A program made the position numbers and the translations under genes. This document shows, piece by piece, positions 1 through 9,188 of a stretch of 39,569 nucleotides of DNA. The stretch's first letter is position 1. Each line of letters begins with the position of its first letter. The stretch comes from Nitrospirota bacterium (GTDB lineage Bacteria > Nitrospirota > Thermodesulfovibrionia > Thermodesulfovibrionales > JdFR-86): contig JARRLN010000013.1 of assembly GCA_037386965.1 (NCBI GenBank), positions 1 through 39,569 on the forward strand, in the 5' to 3' direction. The notes beneath the pieces are model-generated. The model saw nothing but the letters and a program-made list of their open reading frames with translations. It did not search any database and was not told the DNA's origin.

Positions 1-1
1 G

Positions 2-226
2 AAGTTGGAGCAATGTGTCAAGCTGTTAAACCACTGGAAGGCACTCGTCGACGATAAAAGATTCATTACCCGCAGGCCTGAGCACTTAAATAACCTCTGG
101 CGGACTATGACATTGAGCAGAGCATTGAAACGCAAAGGATATCACGAAGCGCCTCCTTCCAAAAAAGATGAAATGGTATTGAAGGAATACAAAAAGATTC
201 TTAAGAAAGGAAAAGGGACAAAGTGA
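2..226 (+). CDS. C-terminal fragment of an unrecognised protein, cut by the window edge
   Basis: The reading frame is already open at the first complete codon and runs to a TGA at 224-226, so this is probably the end of a longer gene. About 74 residues are visible. They are strongly basic towards the C terminus (Lys-rich, ending KKGKGTK) and contain no motif I can name. Base composition is clearly more AT-rich than the core of the window, as in the PKD gene that follows on the other strand. It could also be a short independent ORF starting at a TTG at base 5, but no ribosome binding site can be judged so close to the edge. Confidence 0.4.
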   Translation, partial: KLEQCVKLLNHWKALVDDKRFITRRPEHLNNLWRTMTLSRALKRKGYHEAPPSKKDEMVLKEYKKILKKGKGTK

Positions 227-294
227 CAAATGAATGAGGCCCGCACTTCTTCCTGTACATCGCAAAAGTGTCACCTTCCAATGACTGCGGCTCT

Positions 295-339
295 CCCCTC
301 CGAGTCCGCAAAATCGGAGCTTGCCACGAGAGCGTGGCA
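295..339. other. Two adjacent short hairpins downstream of the left-edge fragment
   Basis: CTCCGA pairs with TCGGAG in the first hairpin. TGCCACG, an AGAG loop and CGTGGCA (322-339) form the second. They lie about 70-110 bases after the stop codon of the left-edge gene. Neither is followed by a T tract, so they are terminator-like at best. Confidence 0.35.
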
Positions 340-408
340 TCCATCTATAATAGTGAATTGTGCAGATCAATAAAAAGTGTTAATTCTCTGTAAAAAGGAT
401 TATAGAAG

Positions 409-433
409 AGGGGCGGGCTCTCAGCCCGCCCCT
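409..433 (-). terminator. Terminator hairpin for the PKD protein gene
   Basis: A perfect 11-bp stem, AGGGGCGGGCT with AGCCCGCCCCT, encloses the 3-base loop CTC. It begins 9 bases beyond the stop codon of the minus-strand PKD gene. On that strand it is followed by a pyrimidine-rich but not uninterrupted T stretch. Confidence 0.75.
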
Positions 434-441
434 GAAGCTAT

Positions 442-3207
442 CTATGGCACGATGCAAATGGAGTCTGTTCCCTGGATGGCAGTGCCATCATATAGGTTGC
501 CTGTAAGCACTGCAGTTCCGCTTCCGCTGGTAAACGACCCGTCAGTATCTTGGATTTGGATGACGAGATCATCGAAGCCATCGCCATTGACATCCTCGAT
601 GTGGGAAAGGAGCTTGTTCCCTTTACCTACTGCCTTGACGGCAAGTCCCTCAAGCTGCACAGTAGAGGGATCTATGTTATTCACGTCAAAATCTGCGCTA
701 CCAAGAACAGCCACCGGGATCACACCGTGTCCATCATTGTTAAAGCAGTTTGGGTCGCTGCCGGGCTTGATGTCGATTGATACTGGCATAGTCTCCACAA
801 CATTAATAACTGTATCATGCTCATCCGAATCGCCGAATGTATTCGTAATCCTCAAGCTCACAACGCTAAGACCAAGGGTGCAGCTCGACCATGACGAAGT
901 CTCGCCAGTCGCATCATCATAATATCCGTCGTTGTCAAGATCCCACTCCCAGCTGATTAGCTCGCCATGCCAGGGGTGATTGGGATCAGGATACAACTGG
1001 CCGTTGGGGTCGTAGGAGCCCGAGCCGTCCAGCGTTATAGTTTGACATGCATAGGCTGTGTAAGGCCCATTTGCATCAGCGACTGGAGGCCAGGGCGGCG
1101 GCGTGATGTGTACTGTTAGGGTATCAGTATCAGTAAGAGCCGGAACATTGTCATCGGTTACTGTCAGAGTCACCGTGTAGTACTGAGTTGTGGTGCTCCA
1201 GTCTATTGTGCCATCGGGATTATAAACAGCGGGGAAGGCATGGGTTACTATCGGACCTGTAGCAGGTGCCGATCCATCGCCGAAGTCCCAAGTGTATTGA
1301 ATTATGCTGCGAGCGGGATCCGGATGGTAAGAGCCCGTTCCATCAAAAGCAATCTCAATTACCGGAGGATGACTGGACACACCAGTGCCGGCATCAGCTA
1401 TAGGGCCTGGCTGAACAACCGTTTTCTTCAAGGTCAGGATAGCCCAGGCGCTACTTAACGGATGTGATGACCAAGAAGCAGGTGGCCAAGATCCACCGGG
1501 ATTCTGGATATCGGTTAGTAACGCATAGCCCATGACAGCGTCTCCATACCAATCGAACCCTGAAGGGTCATTGATCGGATTTATCCTCTGGATGCCTAAC
1601 AAACGGAATCCCTTCATCACGGAATAAAAGGCATAATAACTGTTATGCTCCGGGTCTGTCTCCCAGTTCGTGGAGATGAAATCAACCGCATCCTGCACAC
1701 GGGCGGATGTAATTGTGTCGCCGACAAACTTCATTTCACAGAGAAGCCCACCCGTTTTTGCAATGTTGACCCAATCATTCGGGCCCATATAGCCCGATCC
1801 GCCACTATAATCATTCTGGATGTAGTCGATCCAGAGGTTCAGCTCGTCTTTGACAAACTGTGGAACAGCGAGACCCGCTGGACCGAAATTTACCTCAGCC
1901 GACTCCATGCCGATTACGGGCCACTGTGAGACTGAGTTATCCGATTCTCCATCATTGCCATGGTAGCGCCAGCCGCCTCTGAAAACTCCGGTATAGGGGT
2001 CACTCTGAGCATATGCGAAGTAGTCCACCATGTCTTGAGCGATGTCGAGATAGTTTCTGCCTGCTACATCCGGGATTCCGGTGGGGGCTATACATTCAGG
2101 GCAGCCGCTGCTTGCCAGTGCCATCAGGGCTATACCGCTTTCATACATTGAGTGATAGTAATCAGTGTAGCAAGCAATACCAAAGCCGTTGCCGTTTACA
2201 TCGGGATTGCCTAAGGGACAATAAGTAGAATCTTGGGATACCACAGAACTGTGCATCTGGCTTAAGAGGTAGTTTAGACCTCGCTGCACTGTTTCGACAT
2301 AAGGGTCCTGACCGGGGTCGCCATCCGGCAATGTGCCATGGATTTCGAATGCCTGGGTACTGGCCCCCGTAGCGGAGACTGACCACTGCACTTGTTCTGT
2401 CCATGTCATGGTTGTGGATGTTATTGCTGACACTGTAAATTGTTCGGTTCCAACCTCAACGTTACAGACAAAGTCCGAACTTGTGACATTCACCGTAAGA
2501 ATGCCTGTGCCGGAGTCATAGGTATATACTCCACTGGCAGTGTAGGTTCCCGTGCCGTCGCAATCAACGGTTCCAACTAGATTAAAGGTACCATCTGGGT
2601 TAAAAGTCAGGTGGAAAGAGTCTCCATCGCCGCTTTGGTGCCATGTCCCGGTGATATCACCGTCTGTTCCGCTGTCTCGTGTCCAACTTGTTTCATCAGA
2701 ATAATAGCCGTAAGGCCAGTAGCCGAAGGAAGTGCCGTCAGAAAGAGTCCCTCGCATCTGATTCTTGTGGAGCCGCCACAAACCCTCGTCAATGGCCACG
2801 TTTACCTTGACCTTGAGGTCTGAACCGTCTCTTATCTCTATCAGATAGTCGTCAGTGCCGGTTTCACCGCTTGTATCCGTCACCGTCAGCCTGGCAACGA
2901 ATATATCCCCGATGTTGCCGATGTAGGTATGTCGAGCCTGGATAACATAAGAGTTGCTTACGGTCCCCGTCACGACTGGTGAGCCATCCCCAAAATCCCA
3001 CTCATAGGTGGCCAGGGTCTCATCGCCATCGGGATCATGGGCGGTGCCTTTTAGCCTGATCTCCTTTCCACTCCATGTATCGTGGGGCACGGCGGGATTA
3101 AGAGCCGTAGCCGGAACACAAACCACCTCAGGCGGCGCAGCCACAACATAAGTAGATAAGGCGATGAGGCACAAGGAACTCAATATTATTAGCAAAATAT
3201 TTCGCAT
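442..3207 (-). CDS. Large secreted PKD-domain protein with an alpha/alpha-toroid-like middle
   Basis: The 921-residue product begins with a clear signal peptide (about residues 1-23, ending VVAA). Order of parts: a PKD-type Ig-like repeat (about 25-128, with YEWDFGDGS); a beta-rich lipocalin-like stretch rich in GTYT/TLTV (about 170-290); a Trp/Tyr/Gly-rich helical region resembling prenyltransferase or squalene-cyclase toroids (about 305-595, with GLNYLLS, GGWRY and GGSWPP); two further PKD repeats (about 605-805, with YTWDFGDGS and WEWDLDNDG); and a C-terminal IDIKPGSDPNC domain with the Ca-binding-like loop DVNGDGFDD. Such architecture is typical of exported surface or polysaccharide-associated proteins; catalytic function is not evident. 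Start chosen from the signal peptide and AAAGGAGAG 5 bases upstream of the ATG. The gene stands alone, with its own terminator, and is visibly less GC-rich than neighbours, which may indicate acquisition. Confidence 0.85.
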   Translation of the reverse strand: MRNILLIILSSLCLIALSTYVVAAPPEVVCVPATALNPAVPHDTWSGKEIRLKGTAHDPDGDETLATYEWDFGDGSPVVTGTVSNSYVIQARHTYIGNIGDIFVARLTVTDTSGETGTDDYLIEIRDGSDLKVKVNVAIDEGLWRLHKNQMRGTLSDGTSFGYWPYGYYSDETSWTRDSGTDGDITGTWHQSGDGDSFHLTFNPDGTFNLVGTVDCDGTGTYTASGVYTYDSGTGILTVNVTSSDFVCNVEVGTEQFTVSAITSTTMTWTEQVQWSVSATGASTQAFEIHGTLPDGDPGQDPYVETVQRGLNYLLSQMHSSVVSQDSTYCPLGNPDVNGNGFGIACYTDYYHSMYESGIALMALASSGCPECIAPTGIPDVAGRNYLDIAQDMVDYFAYAQSDPYTGVFRGGWRYHGNDGESDNSVSQWPVIGMESAEVNFGPAGLAVPQFVKDELNLWIDYIQNDYSGGSGYMGPNDWVNIAKTGGLLCEMKFVGDTITSARVQDAVDFISTNWETDPEHNSYYAFYSVMKGFRLLGIQRINPINDPSGFDWYGDAVMGYALLTDIQNPGGSWPPASWSSHPLSSAWAILTLKKTVVQPGPIADAGTGVSSHPPVIEIAFDGTGSYHPDPARSIIQYTWDFGDGSAPATGPIVTHAFPAVYNPDGTIDWSTTTQYYTVTLTVTDDNVPALTDTDTLTVHITPPPWPPVADANGPYTAYACQTITLDGSGSYDPNGQLYPDPNHPWHGELISWEWDLDNDGYYDDATGETSSWSSCTLGLSVVSLRITNTFGDSDEHDTVINVVETMPVSIDIKPGSDPNCFNNDGHGVIPVAVLGSADFDVNNIDPSTVQLEGLAVKAVGKGNKLLSHIEDVNGDGFDDLVIQIQDTDGSFTSGSGTAVLTGNLYDGTAIQGTDSICIVP

Positions 3208-3808
3208 CGCTTTTCTCTCCTTTGATAGGTAATCAAGATTCTTTGGCTTCTCCGCAAATGCATTTCAATGAATCTTCATCAGCACACCTCCCAGTGTCAG
3301 GGCATGAAGGTGCCTTCCCTTGGGACTAATTAAATGAAAAAGAATGAGGTTACAGCGTCTCAGCATTCTTTTAAGACCCCTTGCTTTCCGCTACCTCCTC
3401 GTGAAAGGTTCGACTTGTCGGGTGAGCTAATGCTTGAGGCCTATGAACTGAGCTTTATCCCCCCATACTCTCTCCCATTGTGCAACTATTACCATGCGTC
3501 AAATGGGTTGTCAACCTTTAATTTTAGATATGCTGAAAGCTGACACGACAAAGATAATTTTTGAAAAAGTAAATAAAAGTAATGCTTGAAAATTCCAATA
3601 ATTCAGGAAGTTAAGGATATACGAAGTTCAGAATGCAACCTTCGCGTTTCTCGAAATCTCTTTAGGCTTGACTTCTGGATGAAATCTTTAACGGTTTCGA
3701 TTTGTGATACGTGCAACCCTGTGGAGTTCGCATTCCAGGGACCCCGGAGCAACCGACAGCGCCTTTGCTGCGCCCAAAACGGCAAAAGGCCCGCCAAAGG
3801 CTTACCCT
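3208..3808. other. 600-base intergenic region upstream of the PKD gene
   Basis: No convincing gene. On the minus strand there is a promoter candidate at 3486-3514, followed by roughly 270 bases of possible untranslated leader before the PKD start. The leader contains small inverted repeats (for example CACCT with AGGTG near 3290) but matches no riboswitch I can name. The stretch nearest pgm (3604-3808) holds an imperfect CCCTG/CAGGG hairpin near 3717-3742 but no recognisable terminator for pgm. A plus-strand ORF of 69 codons at 3334-3543 has no ribosome binding site and a composition unlike a protein. Confidence 0.5.
3486..3514 (-). promoter_or_regulatory. Candidate sigma-70 promoter for the PKD gene
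   Basis: On the minus strand TTGACA (3509-3514) is followed after 17 bases by TAATAG (3486-3491). The -35 is a perfect match and lies within a GGTTG-T-CAACC dyad; the -10 is poor. It would imply a leader of about 270 nt. Confidence 0.35.
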
Positions 3809-5461
3809 CTACCCTACCCCCGCCTCGCGGAACGCGGCGTTCACTATCGCGCGGGCTTCGTCCTGGAGCTGCTCCAGGTGCTCCTCTCCCTTGAAGCTCT
3901 CGGCATATACCTTGTAAACGTCCTCCGTGCCCGAGGGCCGTGCGGCGAACCAGCCGTTCTCGGTGGCCACCTTGAGCCCTCCGATGTCGGCCTGGTTGGC
4001 CGGGGCCCTGGTCAGAATGCTTACGATGGGCTCGCCCGCCAGCTCCTTCGTGGTGACGTTTTCGGGCGAGAGCTTCTTGAGGACAGCCTTCTGCTCCGGC
4101 GTGGCCGGGGAGTCGATGCGCTTGTAGAGCGCCCTGCCGAACTGCTCCTCCAACTCGCCATAAAGGAGCGCAGGGTCCTTCCCCGTGACGGCGGTTATCT
4201 CTGCGGCCAGAAGGTCCATGATGAGGCCGTCCTTGTCCGTCGTCCAGACGGTGCCGTCCTTCCTCAGAAAAGACGCCCCCGCGCTCTCCTCGCATCCGAT
4301 GCCGTAGGAGCCGTCAAGAAGGCCGTCCACGAACCACTTGAAGCCCACCGGCACCTCGGCGAGCTTTCTGCCCAGGCTGGCGGCCACCCGGTCTATCATG
4401 GAGCTTGTCACCAGGGTCTTGCCCACCGCCGCCTCCCGGCTCCATCCGGGGCGGTTCCGGAAGAGATACCACACCGCCGCCGAGAGGTAATGGTTGGGGT
4501 TCATGAGCCCGCCGGACCGGGTGACGATGCCGTGGCGGTCGCAGTCGGCGTCGTTTCCGAAGGCGATGTCGAAGCGGTCCCTGAGGCCGATAAGCCCGGC
4601 CATGGCATAGGGGGAGGAGCAGTCCGTCCGGATTTTCCCGTCCTTGTCCAGGGGCATGAAGCCGAAGGCGGGGTCCACCCTCCGGTTGACCACCTCCACT
4701 CGCAGGCCGTAACGCTCGGCGATGGGGTCCCAGTAGCCCACGACGGAGCCCCCCAGGGGGTCGGCCCCCACGGTCAACCCCGCCCGGGAGATGGCCTCCA
4801 TCTCGATGATGTTTCCCAGGTCCTCCACGTAAGGGGTAACAAAGTCGTACTTTCGGGTCGTCTCCGCCTTGAGGGCCTTTTGGAAAAGCATCCGCCTGAC
4901 GTCTTTCAGGCCGCCCCGGAGGACCTCGTTCGCCCGCTCCTCGATGGCCCTGGTGGTCTCCGTCCCGGCGGGGCCGCCGTGGGGAGGGTTATACTTGAAC
5001 CCCCCGTCCTCGGGCGGGTTGTGCGAAGGCGTGATGACCACGCCATCGGCCAGGCCGGTGCTCCGCCCCCGGTTATGGCTCAAAATGGCATGGGAGACGA
5101 CGGGGGTGGGCGTGTAGCCCATGTCCTTGTCCAGCATCACCGTAACGCCGTTTGCCGCCAGGACCTCGAGGGCCGTGGCCAGGGCGGGCTCGGAGAGGGC
5201 ATGGGTGTCCATGCCGAGGAAGAGGGGCCCATCGGTGCCCTGCCGCTTCCTGTACTCGCAAATGGCCTGGCTCACCGCCAGGATGTGCCCCTCGTTGAAG
5301 CTGTTTTTGAGTGAGGACCCCCTGTGGCCCGAGGTGCCGAAGGAGACCCTCTCGGCGGGGTTCTCCGGGTCGGGGACGTTGGTATAGTAAGCGGTGAGCA
5401 GCCGGGGAACGTTCGCGAGGAACTCCGGCGGCGCGGGCTTTCCGGCAAGTTGGTGGACCAT
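3809..5461 (-). CDS. pgm: Phosphoglucomutase, alpha-D-glucose phosphate-specific
   Basis: Interconverts glucose 1-phosphate and glucose 6-phosphate in the cytoplasm, linking glycolysis to glycogen and envelope sugar synthesis. The 550 residues match the length of the E. coli Pgm type. Visible signatures: [10 protein letters not shown] near residues 41-50; the phosphoserine loop ITPSHNP with the catalytic Ser at 146; the metal-binding loop DADCDRHG; the sugar-binding GCEESAG; and the C-terminal phosphate-binding ARPSGTED. No catalytic residue appears lost. The start ATG is preceded by GGGAGGAGG, and a TATAAT-type promoter lies 43 bases upstream. The gene is monocistronic and divergent from the permease genes. 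Confidence 0.96.
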   Translation of the reverse strand: MVHQLAGKPAPPEFLANVPRLLTAYYTNVPDPENPAERVSFGTSGHRGSSLKNSFNEGHILAVSQAICEYRKRQGTDGPLFLGMDTHALSEPALATALEVLAANGVTVMLDKDMGYTPTPVVSHAILSHNRGRSTGLADGVVITPSHNPPEDGGFKYNPPHGGPAGTETTRAIEERANEVLRGGLKDVRRMLFQKALKAETTRKYDFVTPYVEDLGNIIEMEAISRAGLTVGADPLGGSVVGYWDPIAERYGLRVEVVNRRVDPAFGFMPLDKDGKIRTDCSSPYAMAGLIGLRDRFDIAFGNDADCDRHGIVTRSGGLMNPNHYLSAAVWYLFRNRPGWSREAAVGKTLVTSSMIDRVAASLGRKLAEVPVGFKWFVDGLLDGSYGIGCEESAGASFLRKDGTVWTTDKDGLIMDLLAAEITAVTGKDPALLYGELEEQFGRALYKRIDSPATPEQKAVLKKLSPENVTTKELAGEPIVSILTRAPANQADIGGLKVATENGWFAARPSGTEDVYKVYAESFKGEEHLEQLQDEARAIVNAAFREAGVG

Positions 5462-5503
5462 CTGCCTCCTCCCTTTTTGGACGGAATCCGAATTTCTGAG
5501 CAG

Positions 5504-5532
5504 ATTATAGCGGACCCGGATGCAAAGGTGAA
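5504..5532 (-). promoter_or_regulatory. Sigma-70 promoter of pgm
   Basis: On the minus strand TTCACC (5527-5532), a 17-base spacer and a consensus TATAAT (5504-5509). The start codon is 42 bases further, with a strong ribosome binding site, so pgm has a conventional leader. Confidence 0.6.
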
Positions 5533-5621
5533 CCGTGCGGGCCGCGAGGCGAGGTAGCGCCCTTCATAAGAGAAACAGAAGCCGCTTTTCCCGCACCTCG
5601 GCCGCGCCGGCCTTCATTCGC

Positions 5622-5651
5622 TTGAAAACGCGGCGATTTTGCCGTGATAAT
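5622..5651 (+). promoter_or_regulatory. Sigma-70 promoter of the permease operon, giving a leaderless mRNA
   Basis: TTGAAA (5622-5627), an 18-base spacer and GATAAT (5646-5651). Only 5 bases separate the -10 box from the ATG at 5657, so transcription should begin at or within a base or two of the start codon. No Shine-Dalgarno sequence is present. Confidence 0.6.
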
Positions 5652-5656
5652 AGTGA

Positions 5657-6640
5657 ATGCTCCATTACATCTCCAAAAGGCTCCTCATGATGGTGCCGCT
5701 TCTCTTCGGCATCACCATCATCACCTTCGTGGTCATCCACCTGGCGCCTGGCGACCCGGCGTCGCTTCAGGCGGAGATGTCCATCAAATCCTCGGCACAG
5801 GCCATAGAGAACCTGAGGAAGCTCTACGGCCTGGACAAACCCCTCCACGTCCAGTACATAGACTGGCTGGAGCGGGTGGTCAAGCTGGACTTCGGGACGT
5901 CCTTCGTCGACGGCCGGGACGTCACGGAGAAGATACTGGAGAGGGCGCGCGTCACTCTGGGGATAAGCGCGCTTTCCATCCTGGTCATCTTTGTCGTGGC
6001 CATCCCCATCGGCGTGCTCTCGGCGGTCAAGCAGTACTCGCTCTTCGACAAGATATCCACGGTCTTCGTCTTCGTCGGGTACTCCACGCCCTCGTTCTGG
6101 CTGGCGCTTCTGCTCATGATTCTCTTCGGGGTGAACCTGGGTATTCTGCCCATCTCGGGCCTTCAGAGCGTGGACACCTCGGGGATGAGCGGCCTTGAAA
6201 AGGTGCTCGACGTGGCCAGGCACCTGGTGCTGCCCGTCCTGGTGACCGCCTTCGGCGGCCTGGCAGGGATGAGCCGCTACAGCAGGACCAGCATGCTCGA
6301 GGTCATACGCCAGGACTACATCCGCACGGCCCGGGCCAAGGGCCTTTCCGAGCGGATGGTCATCATGCGCCACGCCTTCCGAAACGCCCTCATGCCCATC
6401 ATCACCATCCTGGGGCTCATGATTCCCTCCCTCATCGGCGGCGCGGTCATCTTCGAGACCATCTTCGCCATTCCGGGGATGGGCAAACTCTTCATAGACT
6501 CCACTTGGGCCCGGGACTACCCCACCGTGATGGGCATACTGGTCATCGGGGCCATCCTCACCCTTCTTGGGAACCTCATAGCCGACATCTCCTACGCCCT
6601 CGCCGACCCCCGCATACGGGTGAGCGGGAGGCGAAGATGA
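5657..6640 (+). CDS. ABC transporter permease, DppB/OppB family
   Basis: A 327-residue inner-membrane permease of the dipeptide/oligopeptide/nickel class. The N terminus begins with a transmembrane helix preceded by the family pattern YISKRLL and followed by HLAPGDP. A periplasmic part and five further hydrophobic segments follow. The cytoplasmic EAA-type loop ([10 protein letters not shown], then FRNALMP, about residues 217-244) would contact an ATPase. It overlaps the next permease gene by ATGA at 6637-6640, the usual dppB-dppC arrangement. No substrate-binding protein or ATPase gene lies next to the pair, so substrate cannot be deduced. The start is set by the promoter immediately upstream. 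Confidence 0.9.
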   Translation: MLHYISKRLLMMVPLLFGITIITFVVIHLAPGDPASLQAEMSIKSSAQAIENLRKLYGLDKPLHVQYIDWLERVVKLDFGTSFVDGRDVTEKILERARVTLGISALSILVIFVVAIPIGVLSAVKQYSLFDKISTVFVFVGYSTPSFWLALLLMILFGVNLGILPISGLQSVDTSGMSGLEKVLDVARHLVLPVLVTAFGGLAGMSRYSRTSMLEVIRQDYIRTARAKGLSERMVIMRHAFRNALMPIITILGLMIPSLIGGAVIFETIFAIPGMGKLFIDSTWARDYPTVMGILVIGAILTLLGNLIADISYALADPRIRVSGRRR

Positions 6641-7491
6641 GGCTGGCCGGTATCATATGGCGCCGGTTCAAGCGGAACAAGCTCTCGGTTGCCGGGGCGG
6701 TCATGGTGGCCATGCTGGCCCTGGTGGCCCTGGGAGCACCCCTTCTGTCGCCCTACGACCCCAAGACCATCGACATAGAGAACGTCCTCTCCCCGCCGAG
6801 CGCGGCCCATCCGCTGGGGACGGACGACCTGGGGCGGGACGTCCTGTCAAGGATGATATGGGGCAGCCGGGTCTCTCTCTCCGTGGGTTTCGTGGCGGTG
6901 GGCATCGCCATGACCATTGGCATCTTCGTGGGCGCCCTGGCGGGCTACTTCGGCGGGAAGACGGACGCCGTCCTCATGCGCCTGGTGGACGTCATGCTCA
7001 CCTTCCCCACCTTCTTTCTCATCCTCGCGGTCATCGCCGTGGTCCCGGAACCAAACATCTACATCATCATGGCCGTCATCGGAGTGACCGGCTGGATGGA
7101 CGTTGCCCGGCTGGTGCGCGCGGAGTTTCTGACCCTGAAGGAGCGGGACTTCGTCGTGGCGGCCGACGCCATGGGAGCCGGGAGTCTGCGGATAATCTTC
7201 CGGCACGTCCTGCCCAACGCCCTTTCGCCCGTCTTCGTGGCGGCCACCTTCGGGGTGGCCGGGGCCATCCTGGTGGAGGCCGGCCTGTCCTTCCTCGGCC
7301 TCGGCGTGCAGCCGCCGGACCCCAGTTGGGGGAACATCCTCACCCTCGGGAAAAACAACATCGAGGTCGCCTGGTGGCTCTCCCTCTTTCCGGGCGTGGC
7401 CATCCTGCTGACGGTGCTCAGCTATAACCTGGTGGGCGAGGGCCTCCGGGACGCCCTGGACCCCCGGCTCTGGGAGTCCGACATCCGCTGA
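6637..7491 (+). CDS. ABC transporter permease, DppC/OppC family
   Basis: A 284-residue inner-membrane partner of the preceding permease. The start is the ATG overlapping the upstream stop codon; a longer in-frame extension begins inside the upstream gene and is unlikely. Family features: [12 protein letters not shown] before the first transmembrane helix, the PLLSPYDP segment, [15 protein letters not shown] around residues 55-70, and the EAA-type loop ([12 protein letters not shown], then HVLPNALSP). The C terminus carries the characteristic [14 protein letters not shown]. It is followed by a good rho-independent terminator, so the operon ends here with two permeases only; the remaining transporter subunits must be encoded elsewhere or shared. 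Confidence 0.9.
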   Translation: MRLAGIIWRRFKRNKLSVAGAVMVAMLALVALGAPLLSPYDPKTIDIENVLSPPSAAHPLGTDDLGRDVLSRMIWGSRVSLSVGFVAVGIAMTIGIFVGALAGYFGGKTDAVLMRLVDVMLTFPTFFLILAVIAVVPEPNIYIIMAVIGVTGWMDVARLVRAEFLTLKERDFVVAADAMGAGSLRIIFRHVLPNALSPVFVAATFGVAGAILVEAGLSFLGLGVQPPDPSWGNILTLGKNNIEVAWWLSLFPGVAILLTVLSYNLVGEGLRDALDPRLWESDIR

Positions 7492-7492
7492 G

Positions 7493-7511
7493 GGGCACCA
7501 GTGCCCTTTTT
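7493..7511 (+). terminator. Rho-independent terminator of the permease operon
   Basis: GGGCAC and GTGCCC flank a CA centre and are followed by five T residues at 7507-7511. The stem starts 2 bases after the dppC-like stop codon. The stem-loop GGGCACCAGTGCCC is repeated at 7608-7621. Confidence 0.75.
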
Positions 7512-7606
7512 GTGACCAGTCCCTTCTCCACCCTCAAATCAAGCCGTCCCTTGAGCAAGCCGCTTCGATGTCAGGTCGCTCAGGCCGTGGCCTGCGGGCC
7601 GCGCCC

Positions 7607-7622
7607 GGGGCACCAGTGCCCC
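7607..7622. repeat. Second copy of the ACCAGT-centred palindrome
   Basis: GGGGCACCAGTGCCCC, a 7-bp-arm palindrome around CA, identical in its inner 14 bases to the terminator stem at 7493-7506. It lies 3 bases beyond the stop codon of the minus-strand RDD gene and may act as that gene's terminator, although no T tract follows on the minus strand. Another GACCAGTC occurs between the two copies, at 7514-7521. Confidence 0.6.
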
Positions 7623-7625
7623 TAT

Positions 7626-9188
7626 TCACTGGCCCTTGTGCCCTCTTTTCATGACCACAACGGTGCCCGAGGCCAGGTCCCCCAGGCGCTGCCACCTCAG
7701 GGTGGCCCCTATGGCCACCGCGCCTACCATGTAGTAGAACATGGCGTCCACAATCCTCAGGACGTTGCGCAGAAAGCCCGGTCCCAGGGTGCAGGGGCTC
7801 CCGTCCTCCTTTCTGACCTCTATCCGCGTGAGCCACTTCCCCGGCGTCTTGCCCAACAGTCCCTCAAAGAGGCTGAAGTAAAGAAGTATTCCCAGAAAGT
7901 ACGCCAGGCCGCCCAGGAGCATGATGCCCATGAGCCTCATGGGGTCCGTCTTCGGGAACCCCCGAACAATGAAAATGCTGATCAGGGCGCTCAAGGGAAG
8001 AAGCGTGATGAGCATGTCCAGGGTATGGGCGACGAACCGCCGGAAGAGGCTGGCAAACTCCACCGTCCGCCCCTCCCCCACGGGCCAGCGCCTGAGCTTG
8101 TAGCGGTTGACAACGGCCGAGACGCCCAGGACGAAGAGGACCATGGCCGCGCAGAACACCCCGTTGGCCGCCAGGACTTTCCCCATCATGGCCGTGCCGA
8201 AGGAGGTGCTCAGGCGCTCCCGCTTGACGGCGCCACCTTTCCCGAGGACATGGAGCTCCACGCTGAAGGGCTCCATGGTCAGCAGGGCGATGTCCCCCCC
8301 GTACTGCGCCGCCAGAAACTGCATGGTAAAGGGTCCTCCGACGCCCACGTCCCGGGGCTCCGACCACACTTCTCCGTCAAAGGAGCGCATGGCGATGGCA
8401 CCGTCGGGGGCCTTTGTCAAGAGGACGAGCCAGTCTCCGAAGCGGAAAACATTGCTCCTGCCTACAACATCAAAAGAGCCCATGGCCCGCCAGGCTCCCG
8501 TCTCCGAACGGCGCCAGTGGGTAAGCACCTGGCCCCGGCGGGAGAAAAGATGAAGGGCATCCTGCCCCCATATCAGACGCATCCGGCAGAAGCTCGCGCC
8601 CCCAATCCCCTCCGGCAGCGAGGCCTCCTTGGACCCGCTTCCGGTGATGAGGGTGAGAGCCGGCGTCCCGTCGTGTTTGCTCAGGACCCAGAGCCCCGGG
8701 GGGCCGGCCGCCCCCTTCGCGCTGTCTCCCACCGCGGCGGACCGGTGCTCAGTCCAGGTCCGGCCGTCGTAGATGCGATAGCCGCCCTTATTGAGAAAAT
8801 AAGCCCTTCCCTTCCATTCGGTCACCGAGTCGAAGGGCTTCACTTGCACCGGCTCGGTGAAATTTCCTTCCTCGAATGCCTCCATGGTCGTGCGCTCCAC
8901 GGGCTTTTCCTCCCAGGACCGGGGCGGATTGACGCTCTCGGTGAAGACGAGAAGCTTCTTGCCCTCCAGGCTGACCATGTCCCGGGGGAACTCCATGTCG
9001 GGGAGGAAACTGAAGACGGCGAAGGGGAAAAGGAACATGAGGGCGAAGAGCACCACGTAAATGAAAATGCCCCCCGTGATGCCCGCGGCCGCGATGCCGA
9101 TGGCTATCTTGACGTTCTTCTGCTTTTCCTTCTCGATGTCGGGCCCGAGTTCCGGGGCTCCGGACTGCGGGCCGCCCTCAGAGAGCAT
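7626..9188 (-). CDS. RDD-family membrane protein with a large extramembrane region
   Basis: Start chosen at 9188 (MLSEGG), giving 520 residues; the longer frame lies inside pyrE and its extra residues look like shadow translation. A long hydrophobic stretch spans about residues 28-62. A roughly 270-residue region follows, with repeating Trp/Gly/Arg patterns (such as GRTWTEH and DGEVWSEPRDVG) that look like beta-propeller blades. A transmembrane helix lies near 335-357. The C-terminal RDD domain (about 378-515) shows RRFVAHTLDM, GLLGKTPGKWL, FLRNVLRIVD and QRLGDLASGT. RDD proteins are inner-membrane proteins often of unknown function, some with transport roles; no specific activity can be assigned here. 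It overlaps the 3' end of pyrE by 11 bases and is probably cotranscribed with it. Confidence 0.85.
   Translation of the reverse strand: MLSEGGPQSGAPELGPDIEKEKQKNVKIAIGIAAAGITGGIFIYVVLFALMFLFPFAVFSFLPDMEFPRDMVSLEGKKLLVFTESVNPPRSWEEKPVERTTMEAFEEGNFTEPVQVKPFDSVTEWKGRAYFLNKGGYRIYDGRTWTEHRSAAVGDSAKGAAGPPGLWVLSKHDGTPALTLITGSGSKEASLPEGIGGASFCRMRLIWGQDALHLFSRRGQVLTHWRRSETGAWRAMGSFDVVGRSNVFRFGDWLVLLTKAPDGAIAMRSFDGEVWSEPRDVGVGGPFTMQFLAAQYGGDIALLTMEPFSVELHVLGKGGAVKRERLSTSFGTAMMGKVLAANGVFCAAMVLFVLGVSAVVNRYKLRRWPVGEGRTVEFASLFRRFVAHTLDMLITLLPLSALISIFIVRGFPKTDPMRLMGIMLLGGLAYFLGILLYFSLFEGLLGKTPGKWLTRIEVRKEDGSPCTLGPGFLRNVLRIVDAMFYYMVGAVAIGATLRWQRLGDLASGTVVVMKRGHKGQ

Noticed and set aside
3334-3543. 69-codon plus-strand ORF in the spacer before the PKD gene
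   Set aside because: No ribosome binding site or promoter, unusual composition, and it lies in the probable leader of the opposite gene.
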